Below, in pieces: positions 24,320 through 32,281 of a stretch of 37,454 bases of DNA. Below the pieces are notes generated by a model, which saw only the letters and a list, made by a program, of their open reading frames with translations, did not search any database and was not told the DNA's origin. Positions within the stretch are counted from its first letter, which is position 1; the number at the start of each line of letters is the position of its first letter. Position numbers and translations under genes: made by a program. Source of the stretch: a virus; the IMG/VR virus record IMGVR_UViG_3300030339_002072, positions 1 through 37,454 of that record. The stretch is one strand, 5' to 3'.

Positions 24320-24449
24320 GTGCTGTCACATGACAGTATAGTGCTGTCATATTACAGTATAGTGCTGTCACATACTGTCATATGCACTGATAGTGCTGTC
24401 ATATGACAGTATAGTGCTGTCATGTGACAGCACATGACAGCATGTGACA
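24320..24449. repeat. Array of CTGTCA-N2-TGACAG palindromes on a 21-bp period
   Basis: CTGTCA half-sites begin at 24323, 24344, 24365, 24375, 24396 and 24417: spacings of 21, 21, 10, 21 and 21 bp. The full dyad is complete at 24323, 24396 and 24417, has one mismatch at 24344 and is degenerate at 24365/24375. A third TGACAG lies at 24435. The unit is TATAGTGCTGTCA then YATGACAG. All spacings are close to whole helical turns, so bound proteins would sit on one face of DNA. The array lies between the early-operon terminator and the late-operon terminator, next to a sigma-region-4-like regulator gene. Possible roles: activator or antitermination site for late genes, packaging site, or replication iterons. 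Confidence 0.85.
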
Positions 24450-24471
24450 ATGTATCCAAAGCCTTGCAGCA

Positions 24472-24497
24472 CAAAGAAAACAGGCATTTCTGCCCGT
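24472..24497 (-). terminator. Terminator at the end of the early operon
   Basis: On the minus strand ACGGGCA, loop GAAA, TGCCTGT, then TTTTCTTTG. The + strand also reads into TTTT, so it may work both ways. It lies 24 bases after the stop of the late regulator gene. Confidence 0.75.
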
Positions 24498-24520
24498 TTT
24501 ACCGTGGAGGTTGGAAAGGT

Positions 24521-24967
24521 TCACCGGTACCAGCTCGGAAGCACCGTCTGCACCGTCGCATCCTCGATCTCGCCGATCATTTTCAACCCATCCGCCTTCA
24601 TGTTCCGAGTATACCCATAGCTGTAATTTTCATGTTTTGCCACCACGTTCAAGGCTTCGCGCATTACATAATACCGGTGCATAACACCACGTACGGTGGG
24701 CGGTAGCGCACTAACTAGCTGGGTACACGCAGTAACTTCCGCCTCCTTTTCTCGCAGGCGCAGCGCCAGTTCCTCCTCCAGTCGGGCAAGTTCCACGGCA
24801 TAGGTAGCGGTTTTGTCCTTTGCCCCGCCTCCGTGCCCGCCGCCAATATCGTCCATTTTGGGTGTCACGTTGGTGGCAATCTCCCGGTACCGGGCGATAT
24901 CCGCCCGTATGGTTTCGATGTCCTCATCCGCCCGCCGGCAACGGGCGAAAACCTCCACGGCGTTCAT
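24521..24967 (-). CDS. Sigma-region-4-like late transcription regulator (RinA/ArpU/DUF1492-like)
   Basis: 148 residues; ATG at 24967 with AGAAGGGGG upstream. The N-terminal two thirds is coiled coil (ETIRADIARYREIATNV, VELARLEEELALRLREKEAEV). The C-terminus (LPPTVRGVMHRYYVMREAL, then NVVAKHENYSYGYTRNMKADGLKMI) has the pattern of a sigma-70 region 4 helix-turn-helix seen in phage late activators of the RinA/ArpU type. Its position as last gene of the early operon, just before the terminator, the palindromic array and the packaging genes, is where such activators lie. It is the best candidate for a protein that acts at the array. Confidence 0.72.
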   Translation of the reverse strand: MNAVEVFARCRRADEDIETIRADIARYREIATNVTPKMDDIGGGHGGGAKDKTATYAVELARLEEELALRLREKEAEVTACTQLVSALPPTVRGVMHRYYVMREALNVVAKHENYSYGYTRNMKADGLKMIGEIEDATVQTVLPSWYR

Positions 24968-24982
24968 GCAATGCCCCCTTCT

Positions 24983-25393
24983 CTAGTCGTCAAGCCCCGG
25001 CGGCAGGTCGTCGCCCGAAACTTCTGTGTACCCGTCGCTGCTCTGCGTCGCCTGCTCGGCGGCAGGTTCGTCCTGTTTTTTGCTGCCAAGAAAATCCACT
25101 TTATCCGCCACCACCTCAAAGGCGGTTCGTTTCGTGCCCTCCTGGTCCTCGTAGGTATGCACTTCCAGCCGCCCCACCACACTGCACTTACGCCCCTTGG
25201 CCAGGTACTTCTGGCAAAGCTCTGCCAGGTTACGCCAGCACAGGATGGGGATGAAGTCCGCTTCCGGCTGGTTTTGCCCCTCGCGCTTCCGGCGGTTCAC
25301 CGCAAGGCTAAATCGGCAGTAAGGGATACCGTTCTTTGTCTGCCGGGTTTCAGGATCGCGTGTCAGATTCCCGATCAGGATCACTTCATTCAT
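24983..25393 (-). CDS. ssb: Single-stranded DNA-binding protein
   Basis: 136 residues with the complete OB-fold signature: MNEVILIGNLTRDPETRQT, IPYCRFSLAVNRR, DFIPILCWRNLAELCQKYL, GRKCSVVGRLEVHTYEDQ and KRTAFEVVADKVDFLGSKK. It coats single-stranded DNA during phage replication. The C-terminal tail is acidic but ends GDDLPPGLDD; it lacks the usual terminal DDLPF-like tip that recruits partner proteins. Start overlaps the stop of the upstream gene by 8 bases. Confidence 0.92.
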   Translation of the reverse strand: MNEVILIGNLTRDPETRQTKNGIPYCRFSLAVNRRKREGQNQPEADFIPILCWRNLAELCQKYLAKGRKCSVVGRLEVHTYEDQEGTKRTAFEVVADKVDFLGSKKQDEPAAEQATQSSDGYTEVSGDDLPPGLDD

Positions 25394-25862
25394 GAGAATG
25401 GTCCTCCGTCAGCTCTCTTGCCTCCTCTTCGGCGGTCGTTGCCCCGCCCTGCCCTGACGCGCATCGCGCCACAAATGCCGAAACATCTGCCTTGTGGGCC
25501 TCCACAGCCTCAACCTCCAAAGCTTTGAGCTCAACGAGCGAATCCACCAAAGCCTTGCTCCCCTTGGCAATTAGCTGCATCGCATCCCCACATTGCTGCA
25601 TGTGCAGCAATAGCAAGTCGGGCAGGCTTACATACTCAGCAGCGAGAAACCGACTCCAGTTGTCATCGCCCGTCTCCATGTCGATTTCCACTGGCCCGTA
25701 GCAGGTCGCAATCCACGCCCGCACGGAAGGCCAAAGAAACGCCATATTCTCAGAACTGAGGATGCCGATGACACCCATGCCCTGCTCAGCAGCCTTGGCA
25801 CGCAACATGTCTGCGGTAATCTCAAGTCCTGTGTGTTCTTGAATTTTTTCCTGGTTGGTCAT
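25386..25862 (-). CDS. Early-operon protein of unknown function
   Basis: 158 residues from ATG at 25862 with GAAGGTAAG upstream; a longer frame to 26054 overlaps the next gene and has no support. The N-terminal half (EHTGLEITADMLRAKAAEQ, IGILSSENMAFLWPSVRAW, EIDMETGDDNWSRFLAAEY) looks globular. The C-terminal half is helical and acidic (KALVDSLVELKALEVEAVEAH). No motif recognised. Tight coupling to SSB suggests a replication or recombination role, inferred from position. Confidence 0.6.
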   Translation of the reverse strand: MTNQEKIQEHTGLEITADMLRAKAAEQGMGVIGILSSENMAFLWPSVRAWIATCYGPVEIDMETGDDNWSRFLAAEYVSLPDLLLLHMQQCGDAMQLIAKGSKALVDSLVELKALEVEAVEAHKADVSAFVARCASGQGGATTAEEEARELTEDHSHE

Positions 25863-25869
25863 GTTACAC

Positions 25870-26271
25870 TTACCTTCTTTCATCGGCATATCCACGATAA
25901 CGGCATCCCTTCCAGTAGGGGTACCGCATTGGGTAAGGTGTATCGCAAACCTTAATATTATGCTTGCGACACTTCGCTGCCATTTCACAAAGAGTTCGAT
26001 ACGTGAAGTCCTCCACACCGCGCGATATATCAATATCTGGATCCGGGACTTCAACGGCCGGGCAACAGCCTTTCATGGACACACGCCTGTGCAGTAGAAT
26101 CCACATGCATGCAGTAAGCGTTTTTCCGCTTCGACGTTCCATACCATAAAGGTATGGGCGATCTGGGCACATCACGATATCGCGCAGGAACGGACCCAGC
26201 CTTACATGCACTGCGTGCTCAATTCGCATCAGGCGAACTCTCAGCAGTAGCTTTTTGAGGATTTTTTTCAC
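25870..26271 (-). CDS. Small basic protein with a P-loop-like motif
   Basis: 133 residues from GTG at 26271, supported by AAAAAGGAGG 9 bases upstream. The N-terminus is very basic (KKILKKLLLRVRLMR). The middle has RPYLYGMERRSGKTLTACMW, close to a Walker A motif but with five residues between the glycine and GKT. There is no Walker B and the protein is too short for a full ATPase. The second half has scattered Cys and Tyr (MKGCCPAVEVPDPDIDI, CRKHNIKVCDTPYPMRYPYW). It could be a remnant or a small binding protein. Function unknown. Confidence 0.55.
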   Translation of the reverse strand: MKKILKKLLLRVRLMRIEHAVHVRLGPFLRDIVMCPDRPYLYGMERRSGKTLTACMWILLHRRVSMKGCCPAVEVPDPDIDISRGVEDFTYRTLCEMAAKCRKHNIKVCDTPYPMRYPYWKGCRYRGYADERR

Positions 26272-26275
26272 CCTT

Positions 26276-26395
26276 TCAAGCCTCCTTTTTCCGCTTAAGC
26301 ATATACCGTCCAGCCTTCCAGTTCGCGCACCACCCACCCGATCGGTGTGTCCCGCACCATAGCCGGTGGAAACAATGTTCGCAGGTGTACATCAT
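26276..26395 (-). CDS. Very small Cys/His protein, zinc-knuckle-like
   Basis: 39 residues. The ATG at 26395 overlaps the stop of the upstream gene (ATGATG), indicating translational coupling; its own Shine-Dalgarno is weak. CEHCFHRLWCGTHRSGGWCANW carries four Cys and two His, enough for one zinc site, with a basic tail (LKRKKEA). No family name assigned. Confidence 0.5.
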   Translation of the reverse strand: MMYTCEHCFHRLWCGTHRSGGWCANWKAGRYMLKRKKEA

Positions 26396-26874
26396 TTTTG
26401 GAGATATTCCGCCATGCCGTCGCGCTCTTTTACGGCGGTGATCACCCGGTAATCTTCCCACAGTGCAATCTGTTCCAGCACCACGCTATACTCGCACTTG
26501 GGCAGCTCCCGCAGGCTGTTCACTCCGGCAGCCAACTTCACGGCCTTGCGTATGGCGCGGGCAATCGGTTCCCGGCACGCGTAAAAGTAAACAGAAGGAT
26601 GCTGCTTCATAATTTGGTCAAACCCTTGCACCGCGCAGATAACCTCCGCACGATGCTGGATCTCGTTTCCGATCTCCCGCGCCTGCGAGGCCGTCACACG
26701 TATAGCCAGCGCGTTTTGTTTTTCTAACTTCTCTACCCGGGCGTTGATCATCCGCTGGCTTTCGGCCACGCCGCGCATCAGTTCAACCATCTGTCCCATC
26801 ATGGCACCAAGCTCCCGTAGATCAACCAGTTCGCCGTCCGGTTTCGGCTGCGGTATCATCTCTTTACTAGTCAA
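26392..26874 (-). CDS. ORF6C-like phage regulatory protein
   Basis: About 160 residues. The only starts near the ribosome binding site AAGGAG are TTG codons at 26880 and 26874; I prefer 26874 (9-base spacing), and an ATG at 26859 is the alternative. After a coiled coil (LRELGAMMGQMVELMRGVAE, VEKLEKQN) comes LAIRVTASQAREIGNEIQHR then AEVICAV, similar to the ORF6C domain found at the end of phage antirepressors, here without an ORF6N or BRO domain. A role in controlling the lysogenic switch is possible but unproven. Confidence 0.55.
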   Translation of the reverse strand: MTSKEMIPQPKPDGELVDLRELGAMMGQMVELMRGVAESQRMINARVEKLEKQNALAIRVTASQAREIGNEIQHRAEVICAVQGFDQIMKQHPSVYFYACREPIARAIRKAVKLAAGVNSLRELPKCEYSVVLEQIALWEDYRVITAVKERDGMAEYLQK

Positions 26875-27871
26875 GGTCAACCACTCCTTCCACGGCCTTC
26901 ATGGCCTCGCGTGAGCCCTCCACCCAGGCGCCCACCATATCGATGTACTGTTCCCACCCATCCCGGCTCTCCCGCCGCAGGGAGGCCAATGTGCGCCCCA
27001 TGTGAGGCACCGTGCCCACCTTGCCCAGGAAGGAGCGTGTTGCCTCAGCCAACCCTTCCAGCGTAAGCCCTTCCGTGGGTTCCCCAGTCACGTCCCCGCG
27101 GGCGATCTGCCTGCGAAGCGAAATCAGCGCATTCTGGGCTTCCTGCCGCTTATCGGACTGCTCCATCAGTCGGGCTTCCTGTTCCTTCATAGCACGCTGT
27201 GCGGCATCAAGCTTTCCCTCCAGCAAAACTATGTTTGCCTGGGCTTCGGGGGCAATCCCCTCGTCAGGGGCCGCTTTCCGCGCCTCTTCCAGGTCATCGC
27301 GCAGATTTTTAATCGTCAAACGCCACCGGTCATTGGCACGCTGGTCAGCGTTGAGCCGATCTTCCGCTTCGGCATCCGCTCGCGTTTCCGCTGCTTTAAG
27401 CCTCTTTGCAAGCTCTTCCTGTGTTTTACTGTAGTGGGCATCACGGGCGTCAATGGCTTTTTGCAGGCTGTCCGCGCGCCGATCGGCCTCCTGCTTGGCT
27501 TCAATCGCTTCCTGCAGCTTCCGCACACTCAGCCCGTCATCCTTGGCCTGTTGCGCCATGGCCTCTCGTTCCGGCTCCGGAAGGGCGAGGATCGCCTGCA
27601 CCTGGCTGATGGGTAGCGTCGCCAGCACGCTACCCTCGGGCACCTCCCGCGCCGTGGCCATCAGCCGCTGGGCGGTGCGCTCGCTCATGCCGGTATGCTG
27701 CCGCACCCATTCTTCCCACTGCCCGTGGGGCACCAGCTCGCGCTCCTTGGCTTCAATCAGGCACAGCCCAACGCCTAGTAGTTCATCCGCCGCGTGTTGG
27801 AAGTGGGTGGAAATGCGCACTTCGATGCGTCGCAGCTCTGTTCCAAGACCCGACGCGCTCAACTCTTGCAT
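26867..27871 (-). CDS. DUF3102-like protein with a long coiled coil
   Basis: 334 residues; ATG at 27871 after GGGGGCGATGGAG. Residues about 19-75 (FQHAADELLGVGLCLIEAKE, GQWEEWVRQHTGMSERTAQRLM) match the DUF3102 pattern, found in phage and plasmid proteins and similar to a ParB-like helix-turn-helix region. Residues about 120-245 are a long charged coiled coil. The C-terminal 80 residues are globular. A DNA-binding or partition/replication accessory role is inferred; function is not established. Confidence 0.68.
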   Translation of the reverse strand: MQELSASGLGTELRRIEVRISTHFQHAADELLGVGLCLIEAKERELVPHGQWEEWVRQHTGMSERTAQRLMATAREVPEGSVLATLPISQVQAILALPEPEREAMAQQAKDDGLSVRKLQEAIEAKQEADRRADSLQKAIDARDAHYSKTQEELAKRLKAAETRADAEAEDRLNADQRANDRWRLTIKNLRDDLEEARKAAPDEGIAPEAQANIVLLEGKLDAAQRAMKEQEARLMEQSDKRQEAQNALISLRRQIARGDVTGEPTEGLTLEGLAEATRSFLGKVGTVPHMGRTLASLRRESRDGWEQYIDMVGAWVEGSREAMKAVEGVVDLD

Positions 27872-28239
27872 TCTCCATCGCCCCCTTTCAAGCTGGGAAC
27901 TTGGCTAAACCTGTCGGAAACCGGATCAGCAGTTTCGGCCTTTTCGGCCACAGATTCGCCGGATGGGAAAATACACATACACTCCGCAAGGTACCGGATC
28001 GTCGCCTGTCGCACCATGTCGGGGTAGTTTTTCCCAAACGTGCACAGCATGGCGTAGATCACATTTTCGTTGATGCTGCCGTGTAACATGACCTTGATCT
28101 TATCGCCGTCTACCGCCCACAGTAACAAAACGGTTGCCTCCTCGATAGTCAGCTGAGCTGTGCCGCTGTTCACAATCTCAAACCGGCGATCAGCGATGTC
28201 CCTTTTTTCGTAAACCCCCTTGCCCAACTTAAGCTCCAT
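27859..28239 (-). CDS. Early-operon protein of unknown function
   Basis: 126 residues; ATG at 28239, with TAGGAGG upstream made partly from the primase stop. Contains RDIADRRFEIVNSGTAQLTI, LLWAVDGDKIKVMLHGSINE and NYPDMVRQATIRYLAEC. Mixed alpha/beta pattern, disordered C-terminus. No motif recognised. Lies between primase and the DUF3102 gene with short overlaps, so it is probably expressed with replication genes. Confidence 0.55.
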   Translation of the reverse strand: MELKLGKGVYEKRDIADRRFEIVNSGTAQLTIEEATVLLLWAVDGDKIKVMLHGSINENVIYAMLCTFGKNYPDMVRQATIRYLAECMCIFPSGESVAEKAETADPVSDRFSQVPSLKGGDGECKS

Positions 28240-28251
28240 ACAAACATCCTC

Positions 28252-31113
28252 CTAAAATGGTATTTCTTCCCCATCGACCACTGTATGGCCGTTGGGGAGG
28301 CTTTCAATTTTGATCTGCTCCTCGGCAGGCTCCCCGCCGTCCAGCAGCTTGCGCGGGATCCACAGCACCCGTTCGGCAGGTTTGTCGCTTCGCACGCGCT
28401 TCAGGTAACTGTAGGTCTTGCTGGTGGCTGGCGGGGTAATGAACCCGTCGCTGCGCATCTGCCGGTACAGGCTACGCTGGGGCAGCTGCAACTCAATACC
28501 TTGCTTGCGCACCTGCTCGCTCACCAGCGTAAATGCCATTTCTGGCATGATGTAATAATATTGGCTGTCCATCCAGCCCACCATGCCGCGCGCCGGGTCA
28601 CTGGTTTGGGTACCGTCAGTCAAATCGCGCACCGCCGCGATCTTAGCCACCAGCATTTCACCCAGCGTCCGCAGGAAGGCGCGCCCCGGGCGCTCCTCGG
28701 CGCTTTCTTCCGCTTGCTGCGTGCTGTTGGCAAGCAGCGTGCTCCAGGCTGCCTTGCGCTCCTTTTCGGCCAGTTCTGGGGGTAACTCCCCTGCTTCGGT
28801 CATGTACGTAAGCATCATTTCATATCCCAACATCAGGCAGGCAATGGTGCCCGGAGCGCGGTTGTGGGCGCTCTTGCTAGCTTCCTTTTGCGCCTTGCTG
28901 CGCAGGGCTTGAAAACGTTCCAGCAGCTTGTCGGGCAGTGCGTCCATCTGGGGCAGCAACCATTCGATGTACCCACGCATGGCCTTGGCCAGGTAGCCCT
29001 TGCGGGCACATTCCTGCGCAGCGGTCAGTGCGTCGTCCATGGGCACGTCCCCCTTTTCCACATTGATCAGGAAGAAGCGTGCCACGCCGCTTTCGCCCAC
29101 GTTGGGCGTGCTCTCGCCGCTGATGATGCTGATGCACCGTGGCGGCGTGTCCTCGCGCAGGCTGGTATCGCTGTTCATGCGCTTGCGGGTGGCGTTGTCG
29201 CCGAAGGTCCGGCTCAGGCTCTGCGCGGTGGCTTCCATCCTCCGGCGCTCCTGAATGCTGCTGGTCGGGTGGTAGTCATCCACCACAATGGGCACATCCT
29301 TGAGCAGAAAGGCTTTTTTCTGTATGTAGTTGGCCGTATCATTAAAGCTGGCGGGCAGGCTGTTGGCGGTAAAGCTCCCGAAATGGGAAAGTGCCAGCGC
29401 CGAGGCGGTGCTCTTGCCGCATCCGCTTTCGCCCACCAGAAATAGGCTGAAGTTCGGGCTGCAACTCGCCGTGTCCATGGCTTCCTTGAGTGGGGCCAGG
29501 TAGGCGGTAGCCAGAAGGGGCACCATCAGGTGCCGTGCGCCCAGGTTCATCACCAGGCTAAAACTAGCCATGATGGCGCTGGATCGGTCGATAGCCGCAA
29601 ATCCCGGTTCGCCGTTTCCATCTAGCCGGTACGCCTGCAACCCGCTGCCCAGCTCCACGTTCACGTTGTCGTTGCCGATGGCGCCGCCCTGGTACAGGTA
29701 TGCCCAGCGCCCGCCAATCTTGCGCCATCCTGTATGGTTGTATTCCGTGTACCGCTTCACGCCCTTTTCACCGGCGGCGGCGATGGCGTAGCGAAGGTTG
29801 TCTTTTACCGTGCTCCCGGGCAGGATGTTCCCGCGAAGCCCCCAGTTGTCCATCACCCAGCCCATGCGGTCAAATACCTTGCTGTTCACGCGCACCTGCG
29901 GCATCCGCGCCCCGTCGCGGGTCCACCCGTCAATTAGGGTCACCGTTTCCACATTCAGACCGTCATCGCGGGTGATCTCCGCCACCGGCACCGCCAGAAA
30001 GGCGCACAGCCTGCGATGGTTCTCCTCGCTTTCCCATTTGCAGATGCAACCATCCTCCACGCAGTAGCCGGGTATGCTGTTCATGCGTTCGGTGGCTTTT
30101 TCGCGCTCCGGGTCGTTCTCGGCAGGCGCTTCGCCCTCCGGAGCCTGCGCCTTTTCCAGTTCATCAAGCATCGCAAGGGTCAGGGTCGGCGTATCCGCTT
30201 CCAATTTTTTGAGAATTTCCAGCCCCCGCGCTTTCTTGGCGATCTTGAACAGGTCGGTGATATCTCCCTTCTCGGGAAGCGGGATGCCGCTCTGCGTCAG
30301 GTTGAGCAGTTTCACGCTCTTGCAGCCCGGTAACAGTAGACGAGCAACCTTGCGCCGGTCGTAGGTACCCGTTTCGTCGATATCGGGCAGGATGATCACG
30401 TCCGCGCCACGCAGGCTTTCGGTATGCTCCGACTGCCACTTAATGGCCAGTCCCTTCTTGCTCGCACCGCCTGGGTTAGTTGTGGCGGCAAAGCCCAGCG
30501 CGGCCAGGTTATCCGCGTCCTTTTCCCCCTCCACCAGGTACACAGGCTTCCCTGCGCGAATGGCCTCCAGCACTTCCGGAAGGCGGTACAGCGGGTGGCG
30601 CACATGGTCGGCCTTGTACACGTATCCGTCATATTTGGCTTCGATGTTATGGGGGTCATGCACCCGCTGTAGGAAGGTCTTTTTGGTTTCGCCGTCCTCC
30701 TCATGCTCGTACCGGCAAACCTCAAAAAGCGGATTGCCCGCTTCGTCCGTGTAGTGGTACACGGTAGTCAGCTTCCCAAGATCCTTTTTTTTGCGCTGGG
30801 GCGGGGGAAGCTCCTTGCCCTTGCGTATGCGCTGGTCAAGGGAGGGCTGTTTCTTCGGGTCGGCATGGCTGGCCGGATAAAGGTCTTTGGGCTTAACGTT
30901 CAGCCTGCGCATGATCTCCGCATTATCACATCCGGCTTGGCAGCAAATTTTGATTGCCCACACCCCGGCGCTCTTCCCGCGCTCCATGGGGCCTTCGGTT
31001 ACACACAAACTGGCGGTGCTGTCGTCATGGGCGGGGCAGCGGCACATGTATTCCCCGGAAGCGTTCGGCCCGCTCTCTACGTGTAAGAGCGCCAGGAACT
31101 CCTGTAATTCCAT
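28252..31113 (-). CDS. Primase-helicase fusion (zinc finger, Toprim, DUF927 ATPase)
   Basis: 953 residues; ATG at 31113 after AAAGGGAGG. N-terminal zinc ribbon CHC2-like (CRCPAHDDSTAS with Cys26 and His29, then KICCQAGC with Cys57 and Cys62). Toprim region: VYLVEGEKDADNLAALGFAA with Glu195, and ILPDIDETG with Asp244/Asp246. Helicase region (about 350-720) of the DUF927 type: Walker A GESGCGKS at 561-568 and Walker B IVVDDYHP with Asp612/Asp613. The C-terminal ~150 residues may bind DNA or partners. It is the main replication protein of the phage: it primes and unwinds the replication fork. Confidence 0.88.
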   Translation of the reverse strand: MELQEFLALLHVESGPNASGEYMCRCPAHDDSTASLCVTEGPMERGKSAGVWAIKICCQAGCDNAEIMRRLNVKPKDLYPASHADPKKQPSLDQRIRKGKELPPPQRKKKDLGKLTTVYHYTDEAGNPLFEVCRYEHEEDGETKKTFLQRVHDPHNIEAKYDGYVYKADHVRHPLYRLPEVLEAIRAGKPVYLVEGEKDADNLAALGFAATTNPGGASKKGLAIKWQSEHTESLRGADVIILPDIDETGTYDRRKVARLLLPGCKSVKLLNLTQSGIPLPEKGDITDLFKIAKKARGLEILKKLEADTPTLTLAMLDELEKAQAPEGEAPAENDPEREKATERMNSIPGYCVEDGCICKWESEENHRRLCAFLAVPVAEITRDDGLNVETVTLIDGWTRDGARMPQVRVNSKVFDRMGWVMDNWGLRGNILPGSTVKDNLRYAIAAAGEKGVKRYTEYNHTGWRKIGGRWAYLYQGGAIGNDNVNVELGSGLQAYRLDGNGEPGFAAIDRSSAIMASFSLVMNLGARHLMVPLLATAYLAPLKEAMDTASCSPNFSLFLVGESGCGKSTASALALSHFGSFTANSLPASFNDTANYIQKKAFLLKDVPIVVDDYHPTSSIQERRRMEATAQSLSRTFGDNATRKRMNSDTSLREDTPPRCISIISGESTPNVGESGVARFFLINVEKGDVPMDDALTAAQECARKGYLAKAMRGYIEWLLPQMDALPDKLLERFQALRSKAQKEASKSAHNRAPGTIACLMLGYEMMLTYMTEAGELPPELAEKERKAAWSTLLANSTQQAEESAEERPGRAFLRTLGEMLVAKIAAVRDLTDGTQTSDPARGMVGWMDSQYYYIMPEMAFTLVSEQVRKQGIELQLPQRSLYRQMRSDGFITPPATSKTYSYLKRVRSDKPAERVLWIPRKLLDGGEPAEEQIKIESLPNGHTVVDGEEIPF

Positions 31114-31128
31114 GGCTCGCGCCTCCCT

Positions 31129-31470
31129 TTACCTTTTCGTTCCATTGCTCATGCGCTCTTTGATGGCGGAGAGCACTTCCTCCGGCTGAAACAAGTATTT
31201 TCCACCAAACATCTGCGCGGGGATCCATCCGGCGCGCACCCCGCGGCGCACGCTGGTAACCCGAAGCCCGGTCAACTCGCTGACCTCCTCAATGCTGATG
31301 CCCTGCGCCTCGTGCTCTTTGGCGACAATATCCCGCAGTTGATCCAAGTCAACCATCATGCGGCTGCCCAAGTGTAGGCAGGGAAAGCGTCCTGTTTTGA
31401 TTCCGCTGCGGATCAGCTGTGCGGATATCCCCAGCGCTACCGCAGCCTCGTTTGTGGTTGCCAATTTCAT
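31129..31470 (-). CDS. Protein with two tandem helix-turn-helix (excisionase-like) domains
   Basis: 113 residues. Two repeats of the same fold: TTNEAAVALGISAQLIRSGI with GRFPCLHLGSRMMVDLDQL (residues 5-45), and SIEEVSELTGLRVTSVRRGV with GWIPAQMFGGKYLFQPEEVL (residues 59-105). Each is a helix-turn-helix followed by a wing, as in MerR/Xis-type binding domains. It may be an excisionase or replication initiation helper; a second copy in tandem could bind direct repeats. Stop is followed after a short gap by the primase gene. Confidence 0.68.
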   Translation of the reverse strand: MKLATTNEAAVALGISAQLIRSGIKTGRFPCLHLGSRMMVDLDQLRDIVAKEHEAQGISIEEVSELTGLRVTSVRRGVRAGWIPAQMFGGKYLFQPEEVLSAIKERMSNGTKR

Positions 31471-31949
31471 GGCTTTCCTGCCCCCTTTCCCATGGCTCTG
31501 TCCAGCGCGTCGATGCTCTCCTGCATCATGGCGCGGATCTCTACCGCTTTAGCGCGAATCTTCGCACACAGTTTTTCTTCATCCGGCCCCACCTTCCCGT
31601 CTCGAGCGACAGCCGCAAACTGCAGGGCAATGTCGTGCACCCCGGGGAAGGTCAGCGCCCATCCCAGCGCAGAGCGTTCTAACGTACCTTCTCCATCGCT
31701 TTCGCGGTACTGCTCCGTCAGGATCGGGCAGTTGGCGCGGATGTGCGCCGCGCGCAGCCAGGGCGTACAGTATACTTCGATCATCTGCTGCACCACATGG
31801 CAGGGCGGCACGATGGATCCGTTTTCGTAGTCACCCAGCGTATAGGCGCAACAGTAAACCATCTCTGCCACGCGCTCCCGGCTGGAAAACAGAGGGTCGC
31901 GGGCCGCCGCTTCCCGACGCGCCCGCAGGTAAATGTTGTTCTTGTCCAT
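31467..31949 (-). CDS. XRE-like DNA-binding protein
   Basis: 160 residues from ATG at 31949 with GGAGG upstream; the ATG at 31982 lacks one and lies in the next gene. Residues about 20-60 (SSRERVAEMVYCCAYTLGDY then ENGSIVPPCHVVQQMIEVY) fit a helix-turn-helix of the XRE type. The rest is helical, with a Cys (RANCPI) and an acidic linker. Such proteins are common early regulators in Clostridia phages. The stop overlaps the next start as ATGA. Confidence 0.65.
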   Translation of the reverse strand: MDKNNIYLRARREAAARDPLFSSRERVAEMVYCCAYTLGDYENGSIVPPCHVVQQMIEVYCTPWLRAAHIRANCPILTEQYRESDGEGTLERSALGWALTFPGVHDIALQFAAVARDGKVGPDEEKLCAKIRAKAVEIRAMMQESIDALDRAMGKGAGKP

Positions 31950-31951
31950 CC

Positions 31952-32281
31952 TCACGGCCTCCGGTTTTCGATAAACTGGCATAGTTCATTGATGGCGGTT
32001 TCCAGCCATGGAAGCCGCTTGCCCGGGCGGCCGCTCAGGTGCAACCAGTAGGCCATTTGCAACTTGCCCACAAGAACCCGCGCCTGTTCCATCGCTTCGG
32101 AACTTGGGGCAAAGCACTTGCATCGCGTCCCGCCGTTTGGGTCGTCGCACTCTTCCATGTTACTTGTAAACCACACGCAGCTTATACAGGAGCGCAGCGG
32201 AATACCTTCCACCCCATCAATCAGGATCGGTATGCACACAGTCCGATCGGGCTCCCGTGCAAGGTCAATTCCTGTCTGCAT
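31952..32281 (-). CDS. Early protein with several Cys, unknown function
   Basis: 109 residues from ATG at 32281 with AAAGGAGGGG upstream. Contains RSCISCVWFTSNMEECDDPN and GTRCKCFAPS, five or six cysteines in pairs, consistent with a structural metal site; the C-terminal part is a helix (QARVLVGKLQMAYWLHLSG). Ends 3 bases before the start of the XRE-like gene. No named family recognised. Confidence 0.58.
   Translation of the reverse strand: MQTGIDLAREPDRTVCIPILIDGVEGIPLRSCISCVWFTSNMEECDDPNGGTRCKCFAPSSEAMEQARVLVGKLQMAYWLHLSGRPGKRLPWLETAINELCQFIENRRP

Noticed and set aside
24320-24449. CRISPR array
   Set aside because: Units repeat with a 21-bp period and no unique spacers, and no cas genes are present; the structure is a run of operator-like dyads.
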